The notes under the pieces were generated by a model. That model was not told where the DNA came from, made no database searches, and saw only the letters and a program-made list of their open reading frames with translations. Below, one piece after another: positions 54,721 to 64,000 of a DNA stretch of 64,000 nt. The DNA is taken from contig JAWZYU010000025.1 in assembly GCA_038380435.1 (NCBI GenBank), positions 29,612,707 to 29,676,706 of the forward strand, in the 5' to 3' direction. The DNA is from Ryuthela nishihirai (lineage: Eukaryota > Arthropoda > Arachnida > Araneae > Heptathelidae). How positions within the stretch are numbered: the stretch's first letter is position 1; every line of letters starts with the position of its first letter. The position numbers and the translations under genes were made by a program.

Positions 54721-55998
54721 ATGATTCTTATAAACGAAACTACACATCCTAAACATTATTCGAGGAGCACAGAAAGCAGAATTTATATACACAGATCACC
54801 TAATCTCACTCATCCAATTTCACAGAGATGCATAGGAGAAGCTAAGCACTTACCGAACGTTAGGTCCGATTTAAGTCTTATAATAAAAATACTAGCTTTA
54901 ACTGGAATCCGAATTTTTCAAAGGAATCACGCAAGACGAAGCTGGATTCAAACTATCCTTGCCCACTTGATCCCTTTTGGTATTCATATACTTTTCATCT
55001 TCGTTTTCTCAAATCTAATTTTTTCAGTAATCGTATCACAAAAAATGAGTTTAAAGATTGTGATTTCTACTAAATTATTCGAAATGGTAACTTTTGTCTT
55101 GTGGCATGTTCTGAGAGTTCGACGGCAACGTTTACTCACTTTGTTCCTGAGTCTGAATGAATTTAACGATGATGAATTTAAAATCGAGAATTCTCAGCCT
55201 CCGAGATCAAGGATCAGAATTTACATCTTCTTGATCGTTTTAAATCCCATATTTTGGGCATCATTAATGTTTGCTTTTAATACGGAATCGGATATTCTTT
55301 TTTTAATAAAATATGATATGATCGGCATAATACTTGATAAAATATCACTATCTGTTTATCTGTACACTTACTTGTACGATATATTATATTTTGCGAACAT
55401 ATTCTTTATCAACAACATTTTGAACATGATTTATGTTTTCCTGTGCACCCAATTAGAGAGGATGCTGAACATTTGCCACAGTGCTTTGCAAAAGAATGTC
55501 AGATCACCTACTGAACCTAATACTGTCTTTCAAAGCATTAAAACTTATCGCAAAATCTCATCTTCTATTGGTCTGATGGAAGATGCACTCTCTTTTCCAA
55601 TATTTTTGGTAACTGTTGAGAACTTCTTTATTCTTTTTACAATCTTCGGTTACATGCTTGGTTTCTCAAAATTTACTCCCACACTCTCCCTAATGATCGG
55701 TTTATTCGGATTATTCTTTAACAGTATCGTATCATTTTTGGCTATTGCTTTCTCTGCAGCAAAAGTAAATGAAAAACAAGAGGAAATTCAAATCACTCTA
55801 TCAGAGATTTCGGAGAATATGGGGACAACATACAGTTATCGTACAGACATTAATTTATTTTTATTAAAGATTATTAACGCAAAAAATATTAATGTTTTAT
55901 CAGGATGGAAAATGTTCAAGTTTTCAAGAAGCTTTATACTTTCTGCTTTCGGAACTCTGTTTACTTACAGTTTATTAATTCTTGAAGTTAAATCGTAA
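54721..55998 (+). CDS. gustatory-receptor-like 7TM chemoreceptor 3
   Basis: An intact single exon of 425 codons beginning at ATG 54721, the start also supported by alignment with receptors 1 and 2. A more divergent paralogue: it shares SDLSLIIKILALTGIRIFQR, RVRRQRLLTLFLSLNEFND, KISSSIGLMEDALSFP, EIQITLSEISENM and NVLSGWKMFKFSRSFILS, and has about seven hydrophobic segments in the same places. The terminal signature is T415-Y416-(5)-E422, so the usual Gln is Glu. Otherwise nothing suggests it is broken. Stop TAA at 55996, with a possible polyadenylation signal AATAAA at 56017. Ligand and cell type unknown; cation channel activity is inferred from the family. Confidence 0.85.
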   Translation: MILINETTHPKHYSRSTESRIYIHRSPNLTHPISQRCIGEAKHLPNVRSDLSLIIKILALTGIRIFQRNHARRSWIQTILAHLIPFGIHILFIFVFSNLIFSVIVSQKMSLKIVISTKLFEMVTFVLWHVLRVRRQRLLTLFLSLNEFNDDEFKIENSQPPRSRIRIYIFLIVLNPIFWASLMFAFNTESDILFLIKYDMIGIILDKISLSVYLYTYLYDILYFANIFFINNILNMIYVFLCTQLERMLNICHSALQKNVRSPTEPNTVFQSIKTYRKISSSIGLMEDALSFPIFLVTVENFFILFTIFGYMLGFSKFTPTLSLMIGLFGLFFNSIVSFLAIAFSAAKVNEKQEEIQITLSEISENMGTTYSYRTDINLFLLKIINAKNINVLSGWKMFKFSRSFILSAFGTLFTYSLLILEVKS

Positions 55999-56720
55999 AT
56001 AGAATCTTCAAAAAAAAATAAAATTGCTTCCAAATTTTGATATGTTAAAAAGTATATTAGTTTGGCCAATGATTGTTTTTACTTATTGAGTTCCCAATTT
56101 CATAAGCATATTCTAATGCACCATGTTCATAATTTTATTATTACTATGTCTAAGGTTTGGTCATTTTATAGCACTAATCAAGATAAATAAAATAATGTAT
56201 ATGAAGCAAAAATAATTTCCGGACTTAGTTCTATCGTTTTTGTAGAGTGTTCTATTTATCATGAGAAATTCCGTTGTAAAGAAAAATAATGAATTGTATT
56301 TTAGATTAATACAAAATTCTTTTTAAAAAAAATCTAGAAAATCAGAACTTGTAAAAAAGAATCTTCAAATCTGAAGCTTTTGGGGAAAAAACATATGATA
56401 TAATTTTTTTAAATTGCAATATTATTTTATTAACTTATATCTACGACAACAAGAGCATACACAACATTCGAAAATGGTATTTTTCCACGTGCCACTGGAA
56501 ACGATTCATTGCGCTTTTATCTGAGTATATGGCGACCTACTGTGTGCAATCTAGGGATCCCCATATCTTTTTGTTACGTTCGTACAATAATCTCTACAGA
56601 CACAATACTGAGTTGCTTGATTTCATGAAAAAATAACAGATATATTTTTGCTGGCAAAATATAAAGAGAAAACTATAAACCTTCAATGGAAATAAAAATA
56701 AAATTACTATTTTTGCAAGG
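55999..56720. other. receptor 3 3' flank; no gene
   Basis: AT-rich 3' flank with AATAAA-like words at 56017 and 56189. Nothing else recognised. Confidence 0.45.
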
Positions 56721-57150
56721 AGAGGGGTTAGCTCAGTCAGTAGCGCGCCAGGCTCGTAATCTGAAGTTCTCCGTTTTGAGTCCCAACGACGCCAGTATTG
56801 AGATAAATCTCCGCTACACTTCACCCGACCGTCAATGAGAAAGGGGGAAGTGATGAGATTTTAAATGCCGTCGTCGGTCGTATGGAATAAGAAAGAAGGT
56901 ACTTCCATACAAAATGGACGGAGATAACCTAGAAGCTATATTAGGCTTGTCCTAATTTTCTGATACAATATACAAACACTTACACAAGGACATGTCCCGC
57001 TGGTCTTAGTAGTCAGAGGTAGGCTAACCACTAGACCAGGTAAGTGGATATATGTGGGAGGCTAAGGTAGGTCGGGGTGTTTGAAAACAAGTCGTTCATC
57101 ACATTGTATGAAAAAAAAATATCCCTCATAGGTAAAAGAAACCAAACTTT
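56721..57150 (+). repeat. SINE A-related copy, strongly diverged
   Basis: The head is clear (GTTAGCTCAGTCAGTAGCGC, then CAGGCTCGTAATCTG). The body aligns only in places (GTCGTCGGTCGTATGGAATA), and the end CCTCATAGGTAAAAGAAACC matches the SINE A tail weakly. The middle contains unrelated text, so it may be a sister subfamily. Confidence 0.6.
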
Positions 57151-58084
57151 TTGTTTCTATTTTGTTTTTTCGTGAATTAACTTTCAATATGGGTTTTGGC
57201 AATCCAGGACTGTCTTACTTCAGCTAAAGTAAATGTGCACTAAAGATATTTTTATTATTTGTTAAGAAAAATTCACTCGGCAGTTTCATAGAGATCTTTT
57301 TGCGGCATTTCTAAATATTATTGGTGCGATAAATATAGTATTCCTTTCTTTACAAACCAATGCTGCAAATAACTTTTCAAGTAGAAGATGCAATATTTCA
57401 TTTAGAGAGCAATGCTGATCATTTCGAAATTTTCGACGAATTATATCAATGAAAATGGCATTAAAGTTTCAAATATATTGTATTTTTAATAAATGGCAGC
57501 AAATTTACCAGGGACTAAACACAATAAAGGATGTATAGTTGGCACTAACAACGCCGTAAACTGTTGCTTGACAAAAACCGCATTATGATCTTTCCTTTCT
57601 GTTGGGGGGGGGGGGTAAGGTGTGGACGTAATTTGAAGTAGTACATGAAACTCCTCATATCAGAAGCTTTTATTTGAAATTTAAGTTGTTATCTTAGTGA
57701 TCGCTTCAATAGTTCACATTTTTTTGAGGGAAGAAAATCTGTGGGATCAATCCTAGGTTTGGTTTGGTTTTTAGAACTAGATATAGGTTCTAAAAATTAA
57801 ATAGGTTTGGTTTTTATAACTAGATAGAGAACTTCCACACGTCAAGTGTGGAAGATCTCTATCTAGTTCTAAAATCCTATCTCTTCCAGTTTAACAAATA
57901 TTCTTTCTCTATTTCTATGAAGACTGTTTTTGTGCGGGGGAGTGGATTATTAACGGTAAAACTCTTAAATAACTTTAATTAACAGTGAGAAAAAGCTGTA
58001 CAATAAATTCGGTGATCGCAAATGCTACCATTTGAAAAATATCCCACTTCGGGTTCTTTCCTTCGGGTGTGTGGGAGAAACGGG
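57151..58084. other. no gene; hairpin at 57807-57885
   Basis: AT-rich. CTAGATAGAGAACTTCCACAC (57820-57840) and GTGTGGAAGATCTCTATCTAG (57846-57866) form a 21-bp stem with one mismatch and a 5-base loop; the arms extend less perfectly outward. GGTTTGGTTTTTAGAACTAG repeats nearby. A poly-G run lies near 57605. Confidence 0.6.
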
Positions 58085-58340
58085 GTTAGGATCTAAAAAA
58101 AAATAAAGGGGAGGTAGAGCGACGCAATCGATCCGGAAAAAAGGAAAGGGGAAGAGGGCAAGATACTGAATTTCGATTGCAATGCGACGTTTTCCCCTTC
58201 GTTTTAGATGTTTTAAACCTTTTTCATGACAAATGCTTGGACTATGAACAAGTTTAATAATTTTTGGCCTATATTATCTTTTCTAGCATTTTTAAATTGG
58301 GATATGTGGTCTCCTTGCACCCCTCTTCTACACCACCCTA
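58085..58340 (+). repeat. family C repeat, copy 3
   Basis: GATTGCAATGCGACGTTTTC, AATAATTTTTGGCCTATATT and CCCTAAATCCGACCTGG align with the other copies at 2425, 41271 and 59940. Confidence 0.6.
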
Positions 58341-58539
58341 AATCCGACCTGGATACAGTAGAACTTTATAAATTCCGCATATTTGACAAATGCGATTATT
58401 AAAATTTATGGAACGGTGAATGCACAGCTTCACATTAAATTCACAAATTCTGGACAAATTTTCAGACACCCAATCAAAACACATCAAATTGTCAACTGAC
58501 TGATACATGTTGGTTCGTGTTGTGAAACGTAGAGTAAAA

Positions 58540-58914
58540 GGGTTGGGTTGTTTTACCTCTGAGCGACAATTTTTTGAACACCATGGGCTAAATGGCCAGG
58601 TCACAAGGACCCAGAATGCTGGGGGACGGGACCCACTGGAACGGCTGTTGGGAGACAGATGGTAGCCTCCCGTTAAGGCCATCCAGCGTGTTTTTAACGG
58701 TCACAGGGTATGGCTCTCCCCAATACGGGCCCATGATTTAACGTCCCATCCGACGGACGGCGGCCTTTCCAAGCCCATCGGTGTCCCGTACTGACCGTGG
58801 ACAGGGTGGAGAATTTTTCGGAGATAAATCTCAACGCTGACCCAGCTGGGACTCGAACTTGGGAACTACAGAGTACGGACCTGGCGCGCTACCGACAGAG
58901 TCACCCCTTGCCCC
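58540..58914 (-). repeat. SINE A, full-length, diverged copy
   Basis: Tail at left (GGGTTGGGTTGTTTTACC), head at right (CTACCGACAGAGTCACCCC). Flanks GTAGAGTAAAA and GCAGAGTAGGA suggest a degraded target duplication. Confidence 0.85.
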
Positions 58915-59281
58915 GCAGAGTAGGAGGTACAGAGAGATACTCATCGTATTATGAGATACTCTAAGATAATTTGTTAATATTTTGCATATATTTTGTCTAT
59001 GTATTTTATATTTTGAAGCATTCTAGTGTGATTTCCAATTAAATTTTGAAATGCATTATATGGATTACAAAAACGGTTCTTTTGCTTTATCCACAACAGT
59101 CTAATTTGCCTCTGAATAATTAGTCTATTTGCAGCACATTTTAAAACTCAGAATTTCCAAAAGTTCGGCTCGTGCTACTGTCGAGAGTGCCAGAACGTGA
59201 GGCTCTACTGTAATAAAATTAGTTTTTCAGATTTCATCTGCCATCACGAAAATAACATCCCTTTATATAAGTTGTTGTTAT
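58915..59281. other. no gene recognised
   Basis: AT-rich spacer between a SINE and a solo LTR. Confidence 0.4.
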
Positions 59282-59827
59282 TGTTGCGAATTACAAAATA
59301 TGGATAGCACTGGGCGTGAGTTTCAATAAGTGTATTTTCAAACTAATTACAATACAATGCATATCGTTTCAATAATACAAATGAAGTATCTCATAAACAA
59401 ATTAACTACTGTTATACATAAGTCATTAACACATTTTCTACAGAGCATACAAGACCAGTCTGTTTTACTAAACTATTACCTCTATACTGTCTGTCGTATC
59501 TCTTGAATACATTCACTTCAGGCGTAAATAATCCTTCGTTTTTGATTAGATCACTAGACGTATCACTCTAACAAAACATAACGACAGCCCGCGCACACAT
59601 CACATAAAAGATACTTATTTTCTTTTACTTATCGCGCACAGACTCAGACCATCTGAACATCCTTTCAGATCTCACAACTTTAACACACTGCACTGCTATA
59701 TTTTCATTCTTCTGAATCGTTCTAAGTTCCAAATCGTTGGCTAGTTGAACCTCACGTAGAAGCACACACGAGGGCTCTAGTCACGTTAACTCGTGAAGTC
59801 ACTGTTGCTCGTTCATCTGTCGTAACA
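59282..59827 (-). mobile_element. solo LTR, 546 bp
   Basis: The reverse complement starts TGTTACGACAGATGAACG and ends GTAATTCGCAACA, as at 51029-51570. Flanked by the 4-bp duplication TTAT (59278-59281, 59828-59831). Shared phrases include TCAGATGATCTGAGT versus TCAGATGGTCTGAGT. No internal region present. Confidence 0.8.
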
Positions 59828-59939
59828 TTATTTTAAAATGAGTTGTTCCACAAAATTTCAGTCTATCTCTTAGACAGGTTACTAGTATATGACAATAAAA
59901 AAAACCTTACTTTCTTTGAAGTTTTGTCAGAGGCAGGCA

Positions 59940-60197
59940 CGCATATAGACAACAAATAAGAGGGGAAGGGGAGGCAAGAAACATAATTGAGCCAGGAAAA
60001 AAGTTAAGTAGCTGGGGAACAGGATGGTGGATATCCATTGTGGTGTAGCATCCCCCATTCCGTTCTCATGGTCTTTAAAATTTTCCTCAAAAATGCAAGA
60101 AATATACATTAGTTTAACAATTTTTTTACCTATACTACCCTTACCAGTATTCTCAAGGTAGAGAGAGAGGGCACCCTCCCCCTAAATACGGCCCTGG
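59940..60197 (+). repeat. family C repeat, copy 4
   Basis: The best-preserved end is CCCTCCCCCTAAATACGGCC then CTGG. It shares TACTACCCTTACCAGTATTC with copy 1 and a GCATCCCCCATTCCGTTCTC stretch with the others. Confidence 0.6.
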
Positions 60198-60599
60198 TCA
60201 GAAGGATAAGTATACAAAATCCTTTATGGTAAATCCTCCCTAACTTTTACCATGAGGACATACAGTTTAAATCAGGATTGTTTCTTATTCTACGCTAAGG
60301 GCTTTATTTTTTCGTATCTTTCAACCTAGAAGTTCTTGATCAACTTTTTGTTTCCACAAAAAAAATCGTGCTTTTCTTGTTCTCTTCAGCTCCTGACTTA
60401 AAAAAATTATTTAATAAGAATTATTCTCAGATATATTATTTAATAAGAATATTTCTCAGACTTTAGTCATAATAAGAATTATTATGTCAAACCATTTATT
60501 TATTTAAAAAAGTGTATATTTTAGAAGTGTGCAAATTAATCTTTCAGTGTTTGTCATTTTTTTTTATAATTTCTTAGGATTGACATTGTTATTGTTAAC
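60198..60599. other. no gene recognised
   Basis: AT-rich. TTATTTAATAAGAATTATTCTC-type words repeat near 60410-60480. Confidence 0.45.
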
Positions 60600-61790
60600 C
60601 CGATACTACTATTACTCTCCTTTGAACTTCACACATTTTTTGCCATCATTGTACCCATGCATTAAAAGCGTCTTTGAAGCCATTTTTCGAAAGCGTGCAA
60701 AGTGTTGTTGTTGTGGCTCTGAAAGCTTCGTCATCAGATGCGAAATGTTTCCCTTTCAAAGGTTTCTTCAGTCGCAGAAAAAGGAAAAAATCCCAGGGTG
60801 CTAAGTCTGGGGAATATGGAGGATGTGGCAGAACCTCAGCACCTATGGCAGTGATCACTCTCTGAGCAATATTAGCCTTATGGGGCCTGGCGTTGTCGTG
60901 ATGGGGAAACCAAGTCACACCAGAAAGTTGCGGAAGTTTTTCATTAATGGCACGCCGAAGTTTGGTTCGGAGAACCTTCGAATAGACTTAATTATTCAAA
61001 GTTGTTCCACGAGGCACAAAGTGAGTAACGAGAACATTTTTGATGTCAAAAAACACAAGTGCCGCTTGCTTTGCAGCTGAAGGAGAAACCTGAATTTTCT
61101 TGGGTGTCGGTGAATCGGGATGCTTCGGTTGACTCGACCTGTTTCGTTTCGGGATCGTAGTGAAAGATCCAAGTTTCATCACATGTCACAATTCGACTCA
61201 TGAAGGTTGGATCCTGGCTTTCAAAACGATTAAGCATCTCCTTGCACAGCTGTACCCTTTTTAGTTTTCCTTCTGGAGTCAAATTGTTTGAAATCCATTG
61301 CGCACAGATTCGTGACATTTTCAGATGGGTTTTTCACAATCGCGTGAGAGCTTCCGTGTGAAACTGACATTTTCACAGCCTCTTCACGAAATGTTATTCT
61401 TCCGTCTTCATTCAGGTTTGTCAGGGCTCTTTCGATTTGCTCAAGAGTTATTGAGGAAGAAGGATGACTGGGTCTTGGGTCATATACAAGATATTCGCGT
61501 CCTTCTTTCAATCGATTATGCTACTTAAAAATGGCAGACTTTCGAAGACAGTCATTACCATAGGCTTCACTCATCTCTTCAACAGGCACAGCAGAAATTA
61601 GGCCTAGTCTAACACAATAACAACATACTGCTATTCCGTCTGAATTTCAGACATTCTGAACGAATCCCTAACAAGCAACTTGAATCACAGTTTTAACATA
61701 ACAACAGTCGACGCCAAATGACCTTGGTACCTGGAGCCTCCTTCGCAGCGGCCACGCACAGCGCCATCTAGTGTTACTTTGGTAAAAGCG
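60600..61790 (-). mobile_element. mariner element remnant with broken transposase
   Basis: Read right to left, the N-terminus begins MSEAYGNDCLRKSAIFK (about 61575) and meets a stop at the next position, where related proteins have Trp. PSSSITLEQIERALTNL and SRIVTCDETWIFHYDPETK follow (first catalytic Asp in CDETW), with frameshifts between. The end has PHHDNARPHKANIAQRV (second Asp) and PYSPDLAPWDFFLF (third Asp), the mariner DD34D pattern. Several shifts and the stop make it inactive. The outer limits are approximate because I did not find both inverted repeats. Confidence 0.8.
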
Positions 61791-62079
61791 CTATATACTA
61801 ATACTTATGGCGTAATTCCAGGAATTAAATGATCACTCCCACATCTTTTTTTCTTTAAATTTATCACTTATCATATATGCTATTAAATATCCTTTCTTTT
61901 TTCCACTTTGAATCCGTTTACGCCTTATATTAGTATTTTTAAATTAAACAATAATGGTTTTAATTTTATTCTGTCACAGAGTTGGAACTCTATGGGCTAC
62001 ACCAACTTCATCAGTCCCACAACGATAAGAAGAATTTAAGATCTTTTCAAAAACCTCAAACGCAATTTCTTGTGACTGT
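61791..62079. other. no gene recognised
   Basis: AT-rich spacer between the mariner and the LINE-type remnant. Confidence 0.4.
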
Positions 62080-62640
62080 TCTGTATTCAAACAATCTCAA
62101 CAGTTTTTGCTTTTTCACCTGAATTCCAAGTGATTCAAATCATTCCTGAGTTCACTGAAAATTTGTTTCATAAAATTGTTTTCTTTCACCAAAAGAAAAA
62201 TTTTCTTGTCTCAGTTGTTTGATTTCTGTCCTTAACTCTTTTAGAGAATTCGTGAATTCTTCTATTTGACTATTATTAAACTCTAGAGGATCTTTAATTT
62301 CCTTGATATTACTATTAATATCTTTTATATCTGTTACGAAGTTTCTTAGTTCAGCAGGAAAATTCTGTATTTCTTTCTTTAGCAGAGTGTACTCACCTTT
62401 TGCTTCCTTAGTAACATATTCATCATGCCAAGACATCTCCTCCAATTTCTGAAACTAATGATGATTTTGAAGACATAATGCACCCTGTGCATCTCCAGTT
62501 CTTTTACTTGTCCTTATTAATCTTAATAAAGTTTGAATCAGTAGTTCCAATGCACTTGGGACGGAAAAAATCTTTACCTCCGACCTTGCACTAAAACACT
62601 TCAGTTATATCAAACCCTTCCTGTAAGCAACGGGCATAAA
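62080..62640 (-). pseudogene. LINE ORF1-like remnant (zinc finger end plus coiled coil)
   Basis: On the minus strand, about 62640-62480 reads text ending KNWRCTGCI, which resembles the closing W-x-C-x-x-C of a PHD-type finger, with FFRPKCIG before it. A frame change leads into a 97-codon open stretch (62152-62445) rich in E, K, L and I with heptad spacing (LEFNNSQIEEFTNSLKELRT), a predicted coiled coil. This order is common in ORF1 proteins of arthropod non-LTR elements. No ORF2 is attached. A host coiled-coil exon is the less likely alternative. Confidence 0.4.
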
Positions 62641-63289
62641 AAATCATTGGACATCTTTTTATTGAAGTTATAGGAATTTCCAATTAACACTTAATTACAG
62701 TTTACGAGTTTCATATCCAGAGTATAGGGGGCGATATTAGCTAACCTTCCATGAATCATTACATATATATTCATTAGGATATATATACCTCTATTTTAAG
62801 CGTTCTATTTTGGAACAGAGCTTTTTTATGCTGACTAAATTTATGTTTCAAGAAAATGTAAAAGAAAAGAAAATAAACAATTCACATATTCAAACTTGAG
62901 CTTCAACGGTGGCTTCCCATTTACATGACAGAGGTTTGTTAATTAACTTTTTAAAACCTTTATATATAAGATTAATTCTTACCGTTTGCAAAAAAAAACA
63001 ACAACATACGAATAAAAGAAAAATATTCGCCCTGTGTTGTACAGCACGAAAACCTGGAAGTATTTAATGTAGAGTTTAAGGAAGAGCGCACAGTTCCGCA
63101 ATTTGCAACAGCAATGCGACGATGTTCTCTCCTATAAGGTGCATTTTATAAGTATGTACCTAAAGGTTCTTAGAATTCTAAAGGCCCATCGATGCACTTA
63201 AAGGTACTTACAATGTTCTATGAATATTCTTAGAATGCATTTTAAAGAAGAAATTGCAATCGTCGTCGCATTTTAGTGTAAATTTTGGC
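62641..63289. other. no gene recognised
   Basis: AT-rich, with GCAATGCGACGATGTTCTCT (about 63110) and GCAATCGTCGTCGCATTTTA (about 63257) as a loosely inverted pair. TAAAGGTTCTTAGAATTCTA / AAAGGTACTTACAATGTTCT (63160-63220) repeat in tandem. Confidence 0.4.
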
Positions 63290-63446
63290 GGTGTGCGCCC
63301 TGCCTAACGGGCACACTGCACGCTTAGCATCCCATCCGGATGGAGACAGTGTGTGCTCTTTGAGATATCATACATGAGCAATAGGGACTCGAATCTCAGA
63401 ACAGCACGTGGCACCGAACTGATTGAACCAATTCACGCTCCGAGAA
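63290..63446 (-). repeat. SINE A, old truncated copy
   Basis: CTTAGCATCCCATCCGGATG, GGGACTCGAATCTCAGAACA and CACCGAACTGATTGAACC follow the minus-strand SINE A order with heavy divergence. The 3' half is missing. Confidence 0.55.
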
Positions 63447-63523
63447 ACTTTCGTCCATTTAAACTATGTTTTCCAAAATAAACAATATTATTTTTCAAAC
63501 AAAGGGTGAAGCCTATTCATTTC

Positions 63524-63625
63524 GGGGCAGGGGTGGCTCAGTCGGTAGGGCGCAAGACTCGCAATCCGCAGTTCTTAGGTTAAAGTCCCACTTCGGGCAG
63601 CGAGATTTATCTCTACAAAATTCGA
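63524..63625 (+). repeat. SINE A head, cut by a duplication breakpoint
   Basis: Head GGGGTGGCTCAGTCGGTAGG and the next 40 bp (GAGATTTATCTCTACAAAAT) are intact. SINE sequence then stops abruptly at about 63625 where the 50.3-kb duplicate begins. Confidence 0.85.
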
Positions 63626-63626
63626 T

Positions 63627-64000
63627 TTAAACTTTAGTTACAGTGAAATAATTATTATTTTCAGCATTCTAGAATTATGCACAATCAAAAATAATATGCA
63701 ATTTCCCAAGAGATTTTGTAGTGAACCTAAATGGATACTTACGAATTAAATTACTGTGAGTGTTTTATTTATATTATGTTAAAGATCATGAAGTCGTTCA
63801 AAAAACTTAAAAAATTGAGATTTCAAAATTTGAGTTTTGGATATTGGAGAGAAAAATAGTTTGCGATTCTCCTATATTTTGAAGTGGTTACACCGAATAG
63901 TAAGGTTCGTTCTGATAGTGATCAAAACCTCTTGGTTGAATACTTTGAAAGGTATCATCTGGAAGAAAAAGGAACTGATTAAACTGAGACTGTTCCTAGT
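63627..64000 (+). repeat. segmental duplicate of 50288-50661, running off the window
   Basis: TTTAAACTTTAGTTACAGTG onward matches 50288-50661 at high identity, including the donor-like TTACTGTGAGTGTTTTATTT (GTGAGT 63756-63761). The far end lies beyond 64000, so another receptor locus may follow. Confidence 0.9.

Noticed and set aside
986..63600. tRNA-like heads with good A and B boxes
   Set aside because: None has a paired acceptor stem or a proper T arm, and nearly all continue into the SINE body; I call no tRNA gene.

Overview
This window looks like nuclear DNA of an arachnid, most likely a spider. It is AT-rich and has no long multi-gene coding stretches. Single-exon seven-transmembrane chemoreceptor genes lie among many degraded relatives, tRNA-derived SINEs, Tc1/mariner DNA transposons, solo LTRs and minisatellites. 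The species guess is inference from the receptor expansion and repeat make-up; no sequence here names the species.

The only intact genes I can support are three paralogous, intronless gustatory-receptor-like (7tm_7 type) genes on the + strand at 34903-36180, 43751-45013 and 54721-55998 (425, 420 and 425 residues). Each has about seven hydrophobic segments. The first two end in the insect GR signature T-Y-(5 hydrophobic)-Q; the third has E in place of Q. At least nine broken relatives, all on the + strand, lie at 111-302, 2619-3240, 9343-11345, 15855-18130, 18310-18483, 22740-25849, 25930-26712, 43187-43320 and 51905-52078, so the window is one receptor array that has mostly decayed. Non-coding blocks recur in a fixed order upstream of several copies (an initiator-like block, a TTTACAG block, a GTGAGT block). 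They look like a shared ancestral leader or promoter.

The rest is mainly mobile DNA. About 30 copies of one roughly 385-bp SINE (called SINE A here) have a tRNA-Met/Thr-like head with perfect A and B boxes. Their tail is GGTAAAACAACCCAACCC rather than poly(A), and many copies have 8-15 bp target duplications. They occur on both strands and interrupt receptor pseudogenes, a mariner and Tc1 elements, but none of the three intact receptors. A second SINE (SINE B) sits inside a Tc1/mariner-type MITE at two loci. Four Tc1-like elements (27.4, 30.3, 37.5 and 38.6 kb) and two mariners (3.9 and 60.6 kb) have broken transposases. Two solo LTRs (51029-51570 +, 59282-59827 -) carry clean 4-bp duplications. 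LINE remnants lie at 18.66-19.3 kb and 62.1-62.6 kb, and a four-copy unclassified repeat (family C) at 2.4, 41.3, 58.1 and 59.9 kb.

Layout: 0-3.3 kb receptor debris plus a candidate host-gene exon; 3.9-6.1 kb nested mariner/MITE/SINE; 9.3-11.3, 15.9-18.5 and 22.7-26.7 kb large receptor pseudogenes; 27-33.6 kb DNA transposons and SINEs; 34-36.2 kb receptor 1; 37-40.7 kb Tc1 elements and SINEs; 42.5-45 kb receptor 2; 46-53 kb SINEs, solo LTR and a receptor fragment; 53-56 kb receptor 3; 56-64 kb repeats, mariner and LINE debris, ending in a segment duplicated from 50.3 kb that runs off the window.
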